From: Microbispora sp. H13382
Lineage (GTDB): Bacteria; Actinomycetota; Actinomycetes; Streptosporangiales; Streptosporangiaceae
Direction of reading: 5' to 3'
NCBI RefSeq assembly: GCF_014161445.1
Contig: NZ_JABBXA010000005.1
Span: forward strand, 310,001-374,000
Length of the DNA: 64,000 nt
Shown here: positions 1-7,880 of the stretch, piece by piece
How the letters are laid out: each line of letters opens with the position of its first letter
Numbering within the stretch: position 1 is the first letter of the stretch
Position numbers and translations under genes: made by a program
Notes under the pieces: generated by a model
The model's database searches: none
What the model was told of the DNA's origin: nothing
What the model saw: only the letters and a program-made list of their open reading frames with translations

Positions 1-270
1 CTCGTCGTCGGCGTGCCCGGCGGCGGGCGGATCCGGGTCGCGGCCGAGAGCCCGCGGATCCGCCGGATCGAGGCGGTGGCGTCCGCGCTCACCGCGGCCG
101 GGGGCGCGCCGCACGTCGGCCCTCCGGCCTCGTCCGCGGCGGACGGGCTGCGGCGGGAGGGGGTGCGCTACGTGCTCGCGGCCGGGCTTGATGAGAACAC
201 GTTCTTGTCTCGGCTGCCGGGGGCGACCCCCGTCTACCGGGGCCGTGAGCTACTGCTGGTACGCCTGTGA
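1..270 (+). CDS. C-terminal fragment of an unrecognised protein
   Basis: The reading frame is open from the first base of the window and stops at 268-270, so only the last 89 residues are visible and the real start lies upstream. The fragment is Ala/Gly/Arg-rich. It ends with a short alternating hydrophobic segment (EGVRYVLAAG) and a terminal strand-like ELLLVRL. This resembles the soluble C-terminal tail of a membrane glycosyltransferase or a similar large enzyme, but no family motif is visible. It is followed by an AT-richer gap and then by envelope-glycan genes on the same strand, so a role in the same locus is possible. That is inference only. Confidence 0.6.
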   Translation, partial: LVVGVPGGGRIRVAAESPRIRRIEAVASALTAAGGAPHVGPPASSAADGLRREGVRYVLAAGLDENTFLSRLPGATPVYRGRELLLVRL

Positions 271-325
271 CCAGCCAAGATCGGGGACCTGTGGCATACT
301 GGACAGTAAGTCTTTTTATCACGGT

Positions 326-356
326 TTGACCAAGGCTATGGTGTAGGCCCTGTATC
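326..356 (+). promoter_or_regulatory. possible promoter upstream of the DUF2613 gene
   Basis: The 137-bp gap at 271-407 is clearly AT-richer than its surroundings. It contains a consensus-like -35 box TTGACC (326-331) and a weak -10-like TGTATC (351-356) at a long 19-bp spacing. The pair is poor, so only the general location of a promoter is supported. Confidence 0.3.
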
Positions 357-407
357 ACGTTCTACTCTCGGCCTCTATCGCCCGCTCCGGCAAGGAGGAA
401 GCATCCC

Positions 408-539
408 GTGTTGAAGGTGCTGGCTGCTCTCGCGGTCGGGGCCGTGCTCGCCGGCGTCGCCTCCGTGGCGGTCGTCAACGTGGCAGCGCCCACCGCGGAG
501 CCGCCGAACAAGCCGCTCTACAACTACGGCGACAGGTGA
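408..539 (+). CDS. small DUF2613-family membrane or secreted protein
   Basis: This is a 43-residue ORF with GTG start 408, preceded by an excellent ribosome binding site (AAGGAGGA at 392-399, 8 nt spacing). The N-terminal 25 residues form one hydrophobic helix (LAALAVGAVLAGVASVAVV). A short polar tail follows, ending LYNYGDR. Length, single N-terminal helix and the YNYG tail match the DUF2613 family of tiny actinobacterial proteins. In M. tuberculosis the member Rv0236A lies next to aftD, and here an AftD-like gene is two genes downstream. It may assist or anchor a glycosyltransferase, but its function is unknown. It is too short for most ORF callers. The family call rests on motif and context. 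Confidence 0.75.
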   Translation: MLKVLAALAVGAVLAGVASVAVVNVAAPTAEPPNKPLYNYGDR

Positions 540-723
540 ACGCGGCAGACCTGACCCCCGTTCCATAAGGACTCCCGCGAAGACCGAGCCCGTCAGGGGG
601 CGTGGTTTCGCCACGCCCTCATGCGTCCGTGCCCCGATTCGCCCGCACCGCCCTGCCCGCCCCGTTCCGGCGACGCGGTGCTCCCCGAACTCCCGCCGAG
701 ACGTGTCACCCGAAGGAGTGGTC

Positions 724-1998
724 GTGGTCGCACAGGGTGCGAAGGCGAAGCCCTCGGGGCGCCCGGCCCCCCTTCCCGAGCCGCCCGACAGGCCGCACCT
801 GACGGCCGCCGGTGCCGCCCCTGCCGCCGTTCCCCCGCTCGACGGCGTACGCGTGGCCGTGCTGAACTTCCGCGAACCGAGCCAGACGGTCGCCGGCGGC
901 GCGGAGGAGTACGCCTGGCGGGTCTCCGCCTACCTCGTCGGCCAGGGCGCGAGCGTCAGCTTCCTCACCAGCCGGGAGCGGTACCAGATGCGCGCCGAGT
1001 CGCGCGACGGCATCCGGCTGCGCAGGATGGGCGGCAAGTACCTCGTCTATCTCCTCGTCCCGCTCTGGCTGCTGCTGCACCGCCGCCGGTTCGACGTCGT
1101 CGTCGACTGCATGAACGGCATCCCGTTCTTCTCCCCGGTCGTGGCGCGCCGCCGTACGCGGGTGATCTGCGTGGTCCACCACGTGCACGACCGGCAGTTC
1201 TACGCCTTCTTCCCGCGCTGGCTGGCGCGGATCGGCTGCTTCATCGAGGGGCCGGTGGCGCGGCTGCTGTATCGCCGGTGCACGACGGTGACGGTCTCCG
1301 AGTCCTCCCGGCACGAGCTGCGCGAGCGCCTGCGCTGGCTGGCCCCGATCGAGGTGGTGCCCAACGGCAGCCTGACCGCCAGGCCCGTCGCGAGCGAGCC
1401 GGTGTCGGGCGCCCCGGCCGTCGTCTACCTCGGACGCCTGGTCGGGCACAAGCGCGTCGAGCGGGTGGTCGAGCTCGCCGCCGAGCTGGCGCCCACCCGC
1501 CCCGGCCTGCACGTGCACGTCGTCGGGAGGGGGCCCGAGCACGACCGGCTGGCCGAGCGGGCGGGCGTGCCCGACGTCGCCGGACGCGTCCACCTGCACG
1601 GATTCCTGCCCGAGGCGGAGAAGAACGCGGTGCTCAGCCGCGCCAGGCTCAACGTCACGGCCTCGGAGTTCGAGGGCTGGGGGCTGACCGTGATCGAGGC
1701 GGCGGCCCTCGGCGTGCCCACCGTCGCCTACGACGTGGCCGGCCTGCGCGACTCCGTACGGCACGGCGTGACGGGCTGGCTGGTCCGCGACGGCGAGCGG
1801 CTCGCCGACGTGGTCGACCTCGCCCTGCGGGAGCTGGACGACCCCCTGACGAGGGCCCGGATGGCCCGGGCGTGCCGGCGCTGGGCGGGCGAGTTCACCT
1901 GGGGGAAGACCGGGGCCGCCGTGACCAGGCTGGTCGCGGCCGAACTCGGCCGGCTCCCCGCACGGCTGCCGGGCAGCCGCCATGAGCAGGAGGCCTGA
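724..1998 (+). CDS. GT4-family glycosyltransferase
   Basis: This is a retaining GT-B glycosyltransferase of about 424 residues that would transfer a sugar from a nucleotide donor to an envelope-glycan or lipid acceptor. The N-terminal Rossmann half begins near VRVAVLNFREPSQTVAGGAE, with the glycine-rich acceptor loop typical of GT4. The C-terminal half carries VVYLGRLVGHKRVERVV and the E-x7-E signature (Glu317 and Glu325, in EGWGLTVIE). In-frame GTGs occur at 703, 718 and 724. GTG 724 is preferred because GAAGGAG (712-718) lies 5 nt upstream. There is no membrane segment, so it is cytoplasmic or peripheral. The AftD-like gene starts 8 nt after its stop, so the two are probably co-transcribed. 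Rv0225, recalled as the mycobacterial counterpart in the same neighbourhood, is also GT4. The acceptor cannot be told from the sequence. Confidence 0.85.
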   Translation: MVAQGAKAKPSGRPAPLPEPPDRPHLTAAGAAPAAVPPLDGVRVAVLNFREPSQTVAGGAEEYAWRVSAYLVGQGASVSFLTSRERYQMRAESRDGIRLRRMGGKYLVYLLVPLWLLLHRRRFDVVVDCMNGIPFFSPVVARRRTRVICVVHHVHDRQFYAFFPRWLARIGCFIEGPVARLLYRRCTTVTVSESSRHELRERLRWLAPIEVVPNGSLTARPVASEPVSGAPAVVYLGRLVGHKRVERVVELAAELAPTRPGLHVHVVGRGPEHDRLAERAGVPDVAGRVHLHGFLPEAEKNAVLSRARLNVTASEFEGWGLTVIEAAALGVPTVAYDVAGLRDSVRHGVTGWLVRDGERLADVVDLALRELDDPLTRARMARACRRWAGEFTWGKTGAAVTRLVAAELGRLPARLPGSRHEQEA

Positions 1999-2006
1999 GC
2001 GCGCCC

Positions 2007-5000
2007 GTGTCCGTCGACGTCCCGGTCCAGCCGCGGGAGCCCGCGCGGGAAGAGGTGACCCGCGCGCCTGACGAGAGCGCCGGAGCCCCGGAGCCCGCCC
2101 CCGCCGCCCGTCCCGCGCCGCCCGGCCGGACGCTGCGGCACCGGCTCCGGCTGCTTGCGGGCTGCCTGCTGCTGGCGGCCGTCGCCTTCAACACCGCGCC
2201 CGGCGCGGTGATCTCCGAGACCAAGCTCGACATGGCGGTGAACCCCCTGGGGTTCCTGTCGCGCGCGCTGCACCTGTGGGATCCGGCCTACTTCGGCCAC
2301 CTGCAGAACCAGGCGTACGGCTATCTCTTCCCGATGGGGCCGTTCTACGTGCTCTTCCGGGCCATGGACATGCCCGCCTGGGACATCCAGCGGCTCTGGA
2401 TGTCGCTCGTGCTGTGCGCGGCGTTCCTCGGGACCGAGCGGCTGGCCCGGGCGATGGGGATCGGCTCGCCCGGCACCCGGATCCTCGGCGCGCTCGCCTA
2501 CGCCCTGGCCCCGCACGCGCTGGCCCTGATCGGGATCAACTCCTCGGAGTTCCAGCCGAGTGCCGTGCTGCCGTGGGTGCTGCTGCCGCTGGTCCGGGGC
2601 ACCCGGGAGGGCGCGAGCCCGCGCCGGGCCGCCGCGCTTTCGGCCGTCGCGTTCCTGTTCGCGGGCGGCGTCAACGCGGCGGCGGAACTGGCCGTGCTCG
2701 TCGTCCCGCTCGTCTACCTGCTCAGCCGCCGCCACGGCGGGCGCAAATGGGCCCTGCTCGGCTGGTGGCTGCTGTTCGTCGGCCTCGTGTCGATGTGGTG
2801 GGTCGTCCCGCTGCTGCTGCTCGGGCGCTACATCTTCTCGTTCCTGCCGTTCATCGAGACGGCGTCGGCGACCACCAGCGTCACCTCGCTGGTGAACGCG
2901 CTGCGCGGCACGTCGAGCTGGATCTCGTTCCTGCCGGTGGACGGGCAGCCGTGGCTGCCGGCGGCCTACGACCAGGCCACCGTGCCGTGGCTGGTCGCCG
3001 CGACGGCGCTGGTGGCCGGGCTCGGGCTGACCGGCGTCGTCCGCAGGGCGACCCCGGAGCGGACGTTCCTGGTCCTGAGCGTGGTCGCCGGCCTGCTGAT
3101 CGTCACCGCGGGCCACGCGGGCGACCTCGCCCACCCCTGGACCGGCCAGGTCAGGGACCTGTTCGACGGGCCGCTCGCGCCCTTCCGCAACCTGCACAAG
3201 TTCGACGCGCTGATCCGGCTGCCGCTGGCGCTCGGCCTGGCCGCGCTCCCCGTCGCCCTGCCGAGCACAGGACCGGCGCGCCTGCGCGGGCCGGTCACCG
3301 CTGCGACGGCCGGGCTGCTCGCGCTCACGCTCGTGCCGGTCGGGACGGCCGGGATGACCGCCCGCGGCTCCTTCGCGGACCTCCCCACCTACTGGCGGGA
3401 GGCGGCGGCCTGGCTGAACCGCAACGCGGGCGACGGCATGGTCCTCGCCATGCCCGGCTCGGCCCGGGGGGAGTATCTGTGGGGCCGGCCGCTCGACGAG
3501 CCCATGCAGTCGCTGCTGACCGTGCGCTGGGCCACCCACGCCAACGTGCCGTGGGGCTCGCCCGGCCTGGCCCGGCTCGTGCAGGCGGTGGACGAGCGCT
3601 TCGCCACCGGGCGCGGCTCGCCCGGCCTGACCGAGGCCCTGCGCCGCGCCGGGGTGAGCCACCTGCTCATCCGCAACGACCTGATCAGGGAGACGCTCGG
3701 CACCGCCTGGCCCGCCCGGGTGCACCAGACTCTGCAGGACTCCGGGCTGTCCAGGACCGCCGAGTTCGGGCCGCTGGTCGGCCTGACCGCGAGCGGCACC
3801 GCCTCGGGCTGGCTCGACCAGCCGTACCCGGCGCTGGAGGTCTACACGATCCCGGGGACGGCCCCGCTCGCCTCGACCGTGCCCCGTGCGGGCACGCTGC
3901 ACGTGGAGGGCGCCTCCGAGGCCGTGCTCGACCTGGCCGAGGAGGGCCTGCTCACCGACGACCGGCCGGTGCTCGTCGGCGACGAGCCGGGCGCCGCGGC
4001 GATCCCGCCCCGCGACACGATCCTCACCGACACGCTGCGGAAACGGGACATCGTGTTCGGCGACGTACGGCGCATCGCGTCGGCCACGCTGCCCGACGAC
4101 CAGGCGCCGGTGACCACCGACCTCACCGACCCGGCCTGGTCGGCGGCCACCTCGACCGCCCGCTATCTCGACGTGAAGGACGTCACCGCCTCGTCGGCGG
4201 ACTCCGGCGTCACGGCCGCCGCGGGCCAGCGCGACCCCGGGCGGCAGCCGTACGCCGCGCTCGACGACGACCCGCGCACGGGGTGGCGGTCGGACGGCTG
4301 GCACGGCGCGGTCGGGGAGTGGCTGGAGGTGCGCTTCACCGGCCAGGTCGACCTGACCGAGATCTCGGCGGCGTTCGAGCAGGAGGCGGTCGGGCCGCCG
4401 GTGGCCGAGGTCGCGCTGGAGACCGAGCGCGGCGTGCGGCGCGTCGCGGTGGCGCGGACCGACGCGCTCCAGCCGCTGCTGCCGGTGCCGGGGAAGAGCC
4501 AGTGGCTGCGTATCCGGGTGACCAGGCTCGCGTACGAGCCGAAGACGGCGCTCGGCAGCCGGGTCGGCATCACCGACCTGCGCGTCCCGGGCGTGCGGGC
4601 GGTGCGGACGATCTCGGTGCCGGACACCGGCGCGGGCGATCCCGGCACGATGCTGCTGACCAAGCAGGGGGACGCCGACGCGTGCATGCGGGGCTCGGTC
4701 ACCTGGACGTGCTCCTCGCGACTCCAGATCCTGGGCGAGGACGGCAACGGGTTCGACCGGCTCGTCCCGGTGGCGCGCGACGGCGTGCGCACGCTGCGCG
4801 GGCAGGCCGTGCTCACCGACCCCAAGGCGGCTGACCTGCTCACCACGCTGCCGAAGCAGTACCCGCACGTGAGCGCGTCCTCGACGGCGGCCGAGCACGG
4901 CGCCGTGCTGGGCCGCCAGGCGATGGACGGCGACCCCTCGACGCTGTGGTTCGCCCAGCCGTTCGACCGGCACCCGACGCTGTCGATCGACCTGGGGACG

Positions 5001-6152
5001 ACCCGGAGCTTCTCGCGGATCCGGGTGCTGTTCCCCGACTCGGCGCAGGGCATCCCGCCGGTGAAGCTCACACTGCGCGCGGGGACAGCGCTCACAGAAA
5101 CACGGGCCGTGCAGGGCTGGGTGGACCGCGACGGCGTGTTCACCTTCCCCGCGCTGAGGACGCGGACGTTCTCCATCGAGTTCACCGCGCCCGCCTCCCG
5201 CGCGATCGAGGTCGCCGAGATCGCCGTCCCCGGGGTGAAACCCCTCGGCGGCCTCGGCGCGATCCCCCTGCGGCTGCCCTGCGGCTACGGCCCCACCCTG
5301 CGGGTGGACGGCGACGACGTGCCGACCCGGGTGGTCGAGGGCACCCTCGACGACGTGCTCAACGGCCGCCCGCTGACCTACTCGGGCTGCGCGCCCGTGC
5401 ACCTGACCGAGGGCCGCAGCAGGGTCAGCGTGGCGCCGGGCGACGCCTTCCGGGTGCGCTCGGTGGTGCTGGACGACGGAAGCGGGCAGGAGCGGAAGGC
5501 GGTGACGGCCGCCCCCGCCACGGTGACGTCGTGGGGGCCGCAGGAGCGCCGCCTCCGGGTCGCCGCCGCAGCCCCGTCCTATCTGGTCGTCAACGAGAAC
5601 TTCAACGCCGGCTGGCAGGCGTACGTCGACGGAGCGCGGCTGACCCCGGCACGGCTCGACGGCTGGCGGCAGGCGTGGGAACTGCCGGCCGGCGGCGGCG
5701 AGGTGGTGCTGCGCTACGAGCCCGACCCGGCCTACCGCACGGCGCTGCTCGCCGGGCTGGGCCTGGCCCTCGCGGTGGTGGCCCTGGCGCTGGTGCGCGG
5801 CCGGTCGCGGTCGCGCGCCGCCGGGCCGGGCCGCGTCCGCGCGCTGTGGGTGTGGATCGCGGCGCCGCTCGCCGGGCTGTGGGCCGGGGGCGTGCCGGGT
5901 GTGGCCGTCGTCGCCGTCGCGCTGGCGGCGTTCCTGTGGCTGCGCGCGATCGCCGGCGCCCAGCACGCGGGTCCGAGCCGCCTGCGGGCTCTCGCCCGCC
6001 GCGGCGCCTCCGCGTGGGTGGTGCTCGTCGCGCTCGGCCTCGCCGGCGTCGCCCAGGCCGCGGGGCAGGGCCCGGCCGCCGACGCGCTCTGCCTCGTCGT
6101 GCTCGCCCGGCTGCTGGCCGCCGTAGGGGATCAGGGAGAGGTGAGCCGATGA
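2007..6152 (+). CDS. aftD: AftD-like alpha-(1->3)-arabinofuranosyltransferase family protein
   Basis: This is a 1381-residue polytopic membrane protein, about the usual length of mycobacterial AftD. A proline/alanine-rich cytoplasmic N-terminus leads into a GT-C multi-helix core (about residues 50-480). Long extracytoplasmic beta-rich regions follow. Two F5/8 type C (discoidin-like) carbohydrate-binding segments start near residues 725 and 954, marked by ALDDDPRTGWRS and AMDGDPSTLWFA. A C-terminal region (NENFNAGWQAYVDG) precedes about four closing membrane helices (about 1245-1375). AftD uses decaprenyl-phosphoryl-arabinose to branch arabinan on the outer face of the membrane, and the genes for making that donor lie 6 kb downstream. 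The GTG start at 2007 has its Shine-Dalgarno (AGGAGG, 1988-1993) 13 nt away, so the start is uncertain. The stop overlaps the next ATG by 4 bp. Donor and linkage are inferred from family membership. Confidence 0.82.
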   Translation: MSVDVPVQPREPAREEVTRAPDESAGAPEPAPAARPAPPGRTLRHRLRLLAGCLLLAAVAFNTAPGAVISETKLDMAVNPLGFLSRALHLWDPAYFGHLQNQAYGYLFPMGPFYVLFRAMDMPAWDIQRLWMSLVLCAAFLGTERLARAMGIGSPGTRILGALAYALAPHALALIGINSSEFQPSAVLPWVLLPLVRGTREGASPRRAAALSAVAFLFAGGVNAAAELAVLVVPLVYLLSRRHGGRKWALLGWWLLFVGLVSMWWVVPLLLLGRYIFSFLPFIETASATTSVTSLVNALRGTSSWISFLPVDGQPWLPAAYDQATVPWLVAATALVAGLGLTGVVRRATPERTFLVLSVVAGLLIVTAGHAGDLAHPWTGQVRDLFDGPLAPFRNLHKFDALIRLPLALGLAALPVALPSTGPARLRGPVTAATAGLLALTLVPVGTAGMTARGSFADLPTYWREAAAWLNRNAGDGMVLAMPGSARGEYLWGRPLDEPMQSLLTVRWATHANVPWGSPGLARLVQAVDERFATGRGSPGLTEALRRAGVSHLLIRNDLIRETLGTAWPARVHQTLQDSGLSRTAEFGPLVGLTASGTASGWLDQPYPALEVYTIPGTAPLASTVPRAGTLHVEGASEAVLDLAEEGLLTDDRPVLVGDEPGAAAIPPRDTILTDTLRKRDIVFGDVRRIASATLPDDQAPVTTDLTDPAWSAATSTARYLDVKDVTASSADSGVTAAAGQRDPGRQPYAALDDDPRTGWRSDGWHGAVGEWLEVRFTGQVDLTEISAAFEQEAVGPPVAEVALETERGVRRVAVARTDALQPLLPVPGKSQWLRIRVTRLAYEPKTALGSRVGITDLRVPGVRAVRTISVPDTGAGDPGTMLLTKQGDADACMRGSVTWTCSSRLQILGEDGNGFDRLVPVARDGVRTLRGQAVLTDPKAADLLTTLPKQYPHVSASSTAAEHGAVLGRQAMDGDPSTLWFAQPFDRHPTLSIDLGTTRSFSRIRVLFPDSAQGIPPVKLTLRAGTALTETRAVQGWVDRDGVFTFPALRTRTFSIEFTAPASRAIEVAEIAVPGVKPLGGLGAIPLRLPCGYGPTLRVDGDDVPTRVVEGTLDDVLNGRPLTYSGCAPVHLTEGRSRVSVAPGDAFRVRSVVLDDGSGQERKAVTAAPATVTSWGPQERRLRVAAAAPSYLVVNENFNAGWQAYVDGARLTPARLDGWRQAWELPAGGGEVVLRYEPDPAYRTALLAGLGLALAVVALALVRGRSRSRAAGPGRVRALWVWIAAPLAGLWAGGVPGVAVVAVALAAFLWLRAIAGAQHAGPSRLRALARRGASAWVVLVALGLAGVAQAAGQGPAADALCLVVLARLLAAVGDQGEVSR

Positions 6153-7132
6153 CAAGCGCTCTTCCGCGGTCGCCGCGCACGCTGCTTCTGGCGGGCATCG
6201 CCTTCCTGGTCACCGTGGGGGTGCTGTTCCACTTCTACGTCTCCCCGCGGACCACGGTGCTGCCGCTTGAGCTGACGAGGATCCAGCGGCTCGTCTCGCC
6301 CTCGGCCACCTACCTCGACACCGCCACGTTCCGCCTCCACCGGGGCGTGCCCGTGCAGAACACGGTGGCCGTCTACGGCGATCCGCGGGCCGGGGACGAC
6401 CGCACGGCCGTGTGGGTGGAGTTCTCCTCGCTCGACACCCGGGACGGCGAGCGCGTCGACTACCACGAGCGCCGCACGGCCTTCGACCGGCGGACCGGCC
6501 TCGCCGTCGACTGCTGCGGGGGGTACGTCGACGAGGATCCCGGCGTACGGCAGACCGGGCTCGCCTTCCGCCTGCCCGCCGGGGCGGAGCCGCGCTCGTA
6601 CGGGATGTTCGACCCGGTGCTGCGGCGGGAGGCGCCGATGCGGTTCGAGCGCGAGGAGACCGTGGAGGGCCTGCGGACCTACCGCTACACCTACGCGGCC
6701 GGGCCGGTGAAGACGGCCGACCTGCCCGGACCGGTGCCCGGCAGGTCGGTCGGCATGCCCGGCGAGCCGCGGGTCACCGTGGCGAGATACACCGAGATCA
6801 CCCGCACGATCTGGGTCGAGCCGGAGAGCGGGCTGACCGTGCGCACGCAGGAGCGGCGGCGCGACACCCTGCGCACGCCCGACCAGGTCGAGCGGCAGGT
6901 CGCCTTCGACGCCGACCTGAGGACGAGCGCCGCCGAGGTGCGGGCGTTCGCCGACGAGGCGGCCCGGTTCCGCCGGTGGATCCTGCTGACGCGCGAGTGG
7001 ATCCCGCTGGCGTGCGGCCTGCTCGCGGTCGTGCTCGCCGCGGTCTACCGGATCGGCACCCGGACGAGGAGGTCAGCGGCGGCGCAGCACCAGCAGCAGG
7101 TTCCACGTCACGATCTCGCGAACGCCGGGTAG
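6149..7132 (+). CDS. DUF3068 (PorA-family) membrane protein, copy 1
   Basis: This 327-residue protein starts at ATG 6149, overlapping the aftD-like stop (ATGA), so translation is coupled. It has an N-terminal signal-anchor helix (TLLLAGIAFLVTVGVLFHFYV) at about residues 10-30. A large extracytoplasmic beta-rich domain contains a Cys-Cys pair (VDCCGGYVDED) and the family hallmark TIWVEPESGLTV. A second helix lies near the C-terminus (WIPLACGLLAVVLAAVYRIG). This is the DUF3068 layout, recalled for Rv0227c in the mycobacterial AftD neighbourhood. Some databases call the family PorA porin, but no porin activity is evident here. The last 60 bp overlap the convergent methyltransferase gene. A paralogue lies at 11185-12111. 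Confidence 0.82.
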   Translation: MTSALPRSPRTLLLAGIAFLVTVGVLFHFYVSPRTTVLPLELTRIQRLVSPSATYLDTATFRLHRGVPVQNTVAVYGDPRAGDDRTAVWVEFSSLDTRDGERVDYHERRTAFDRRTGLAVDCCGGYVDEDPGVRQTGLAFRLPAGAEPRSYGMFDPVLRREAPMRFEREETVEGLRTYRYTYAAGPVKTADLPGPVPGRSVGMPGEPRVTVARYTEITRTIWVEPESGLTVRTQERRRDTLRTPDQVERQVAFDADLRTSAAEVRAFADEAARFRRWILLTREWIPLACGLLAVVLAAVYRIGTRTRRSAAAQHQQQVPRHDLANAG

Positions 7133-7810
7133 ATGGATCACCGGGGTCGCCCAGCGAGGGTGATAGCGCGGCAGGGCGTCGACGAGGTCGGCGCCGGGGT
7201 GCCGCCGGGCCCACGCGAGCGCCCGGGCCACCGACACGGCGTACATGCTCGTGCCGTACACGTTCTTGGGGGAGCGGCCGTGGCGGCGCGTGTAGCGGCG
7301 CGCGGCGCGGTGCCCGCCCAGGTAGTGCCACGGCGAGGTCTCGTGGCCGCCCCAGGGCGACAGCCAGTTGGTGAACGACAGGTAGACCAGGCCGCCCGGC
7401 CGCGTCACCCGCACCATCTCGTCGCCCATCCGCCACGGGTCGGGCACGTGCTCCAGCACGTTGGAGGAGAAGCACACGTCCACGGAGCCTGTCTTCAGCG
7501 GCAGGTCGAGGGCGCTGCCGAGCACCGCGCCGTCGGGGATCGCGCCGGTGCGCGCGCTCATCTCCCCGGCGTCGCAGTCCACGCACACCGGCCGCGCGCC
7601 CACGGCGCGCAGCGCGTCGGTGAAGTAACCGGGCCCGCCGCCGACGTCCGCGACGAGCGCGCCGTCCAGGTCGGCGTACGCCGCGAGCTGGGCGACGGTG
7701 TCGCGGGCGAGCAGGCCGTAGAAGAAGTCGGGGTCGGTCTGCTCCTTGCGGAAGGCGCTGAACAGGCGAATCGAACGGGCCAGGTCGGCGCGGAACGGCT
7801 CGGCGTGCAC
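7073..7810 (-). CDS. class I SAM-dependent methyltransferase
   Basis: This is a soluble Rossmann-fold methyltransferase of about 245 residues. Motif I is VADVGGGPGYFTDAL, an acidic residue after strand 2 is in VCVDCDAGE, and the motif IV/post-motif region is VDVCFSSNVLEHVPDP, followed by RPGGLVYLSFTN. The ORF extends to an ATG at 7843. The downstream GTG at 7810 has AGGAGAGG 6 nt upstream on the minus strand and is the better start. It is the only leftward gene among rightward envelope genes and overlaps the DUF3068 gene tail-to-tail. Rv0224c is the recalled mycobacterial counterpart. A sugar or lipid-linked glycan substrate is inferred from context only. Confidence 0.83.
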   Translation of the reverse strand: MHAEPFRADLARSIRLFSAFRKEQTDPDFFYGLLARDTVAQLAAYADLDGALVADVGGGPGYFTDALRAVGARPVCVDCDAGEMSARTGAIPDGAVLGSALDLPLKTGSVDVCFSSNVLEHVPDPWRMGDEMVRVTRPGGLVYLSFTNWLSPWGGHETSPWHYLGGHRAARRYTRRHGRSPKNVYGTSMYAVSVARALAWARRHPGADLVDALPRYHPRWATPVIHLPGVREIVTWNLLLVLRRR

Positions 7811-7880
7811 GACGTCCCTCTCCTGTCGGGTGCGCCGGAGCATAACACCCCTTTTGTCCCACTGCGCTGGGAGAATCCCG

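Noticed and set aside
1728-6155. Minus-strand open frame of 1475 codons opposite the AftD-like gene
   Set aside because: It is a shadow of strong codon bias in the plus-strand gene. The translation is Arg/Gly/His/Pro-rich low complexity with no family motif.
7746-7880. Upstream extension of the GT-C-like membrane protein
   Set aside because: The extra 45 residues are Arg/Ser-rich, overlap the methyltransferase start and lack any hydrophobic N-terminus. ATG 7881 starts just before the first helix.
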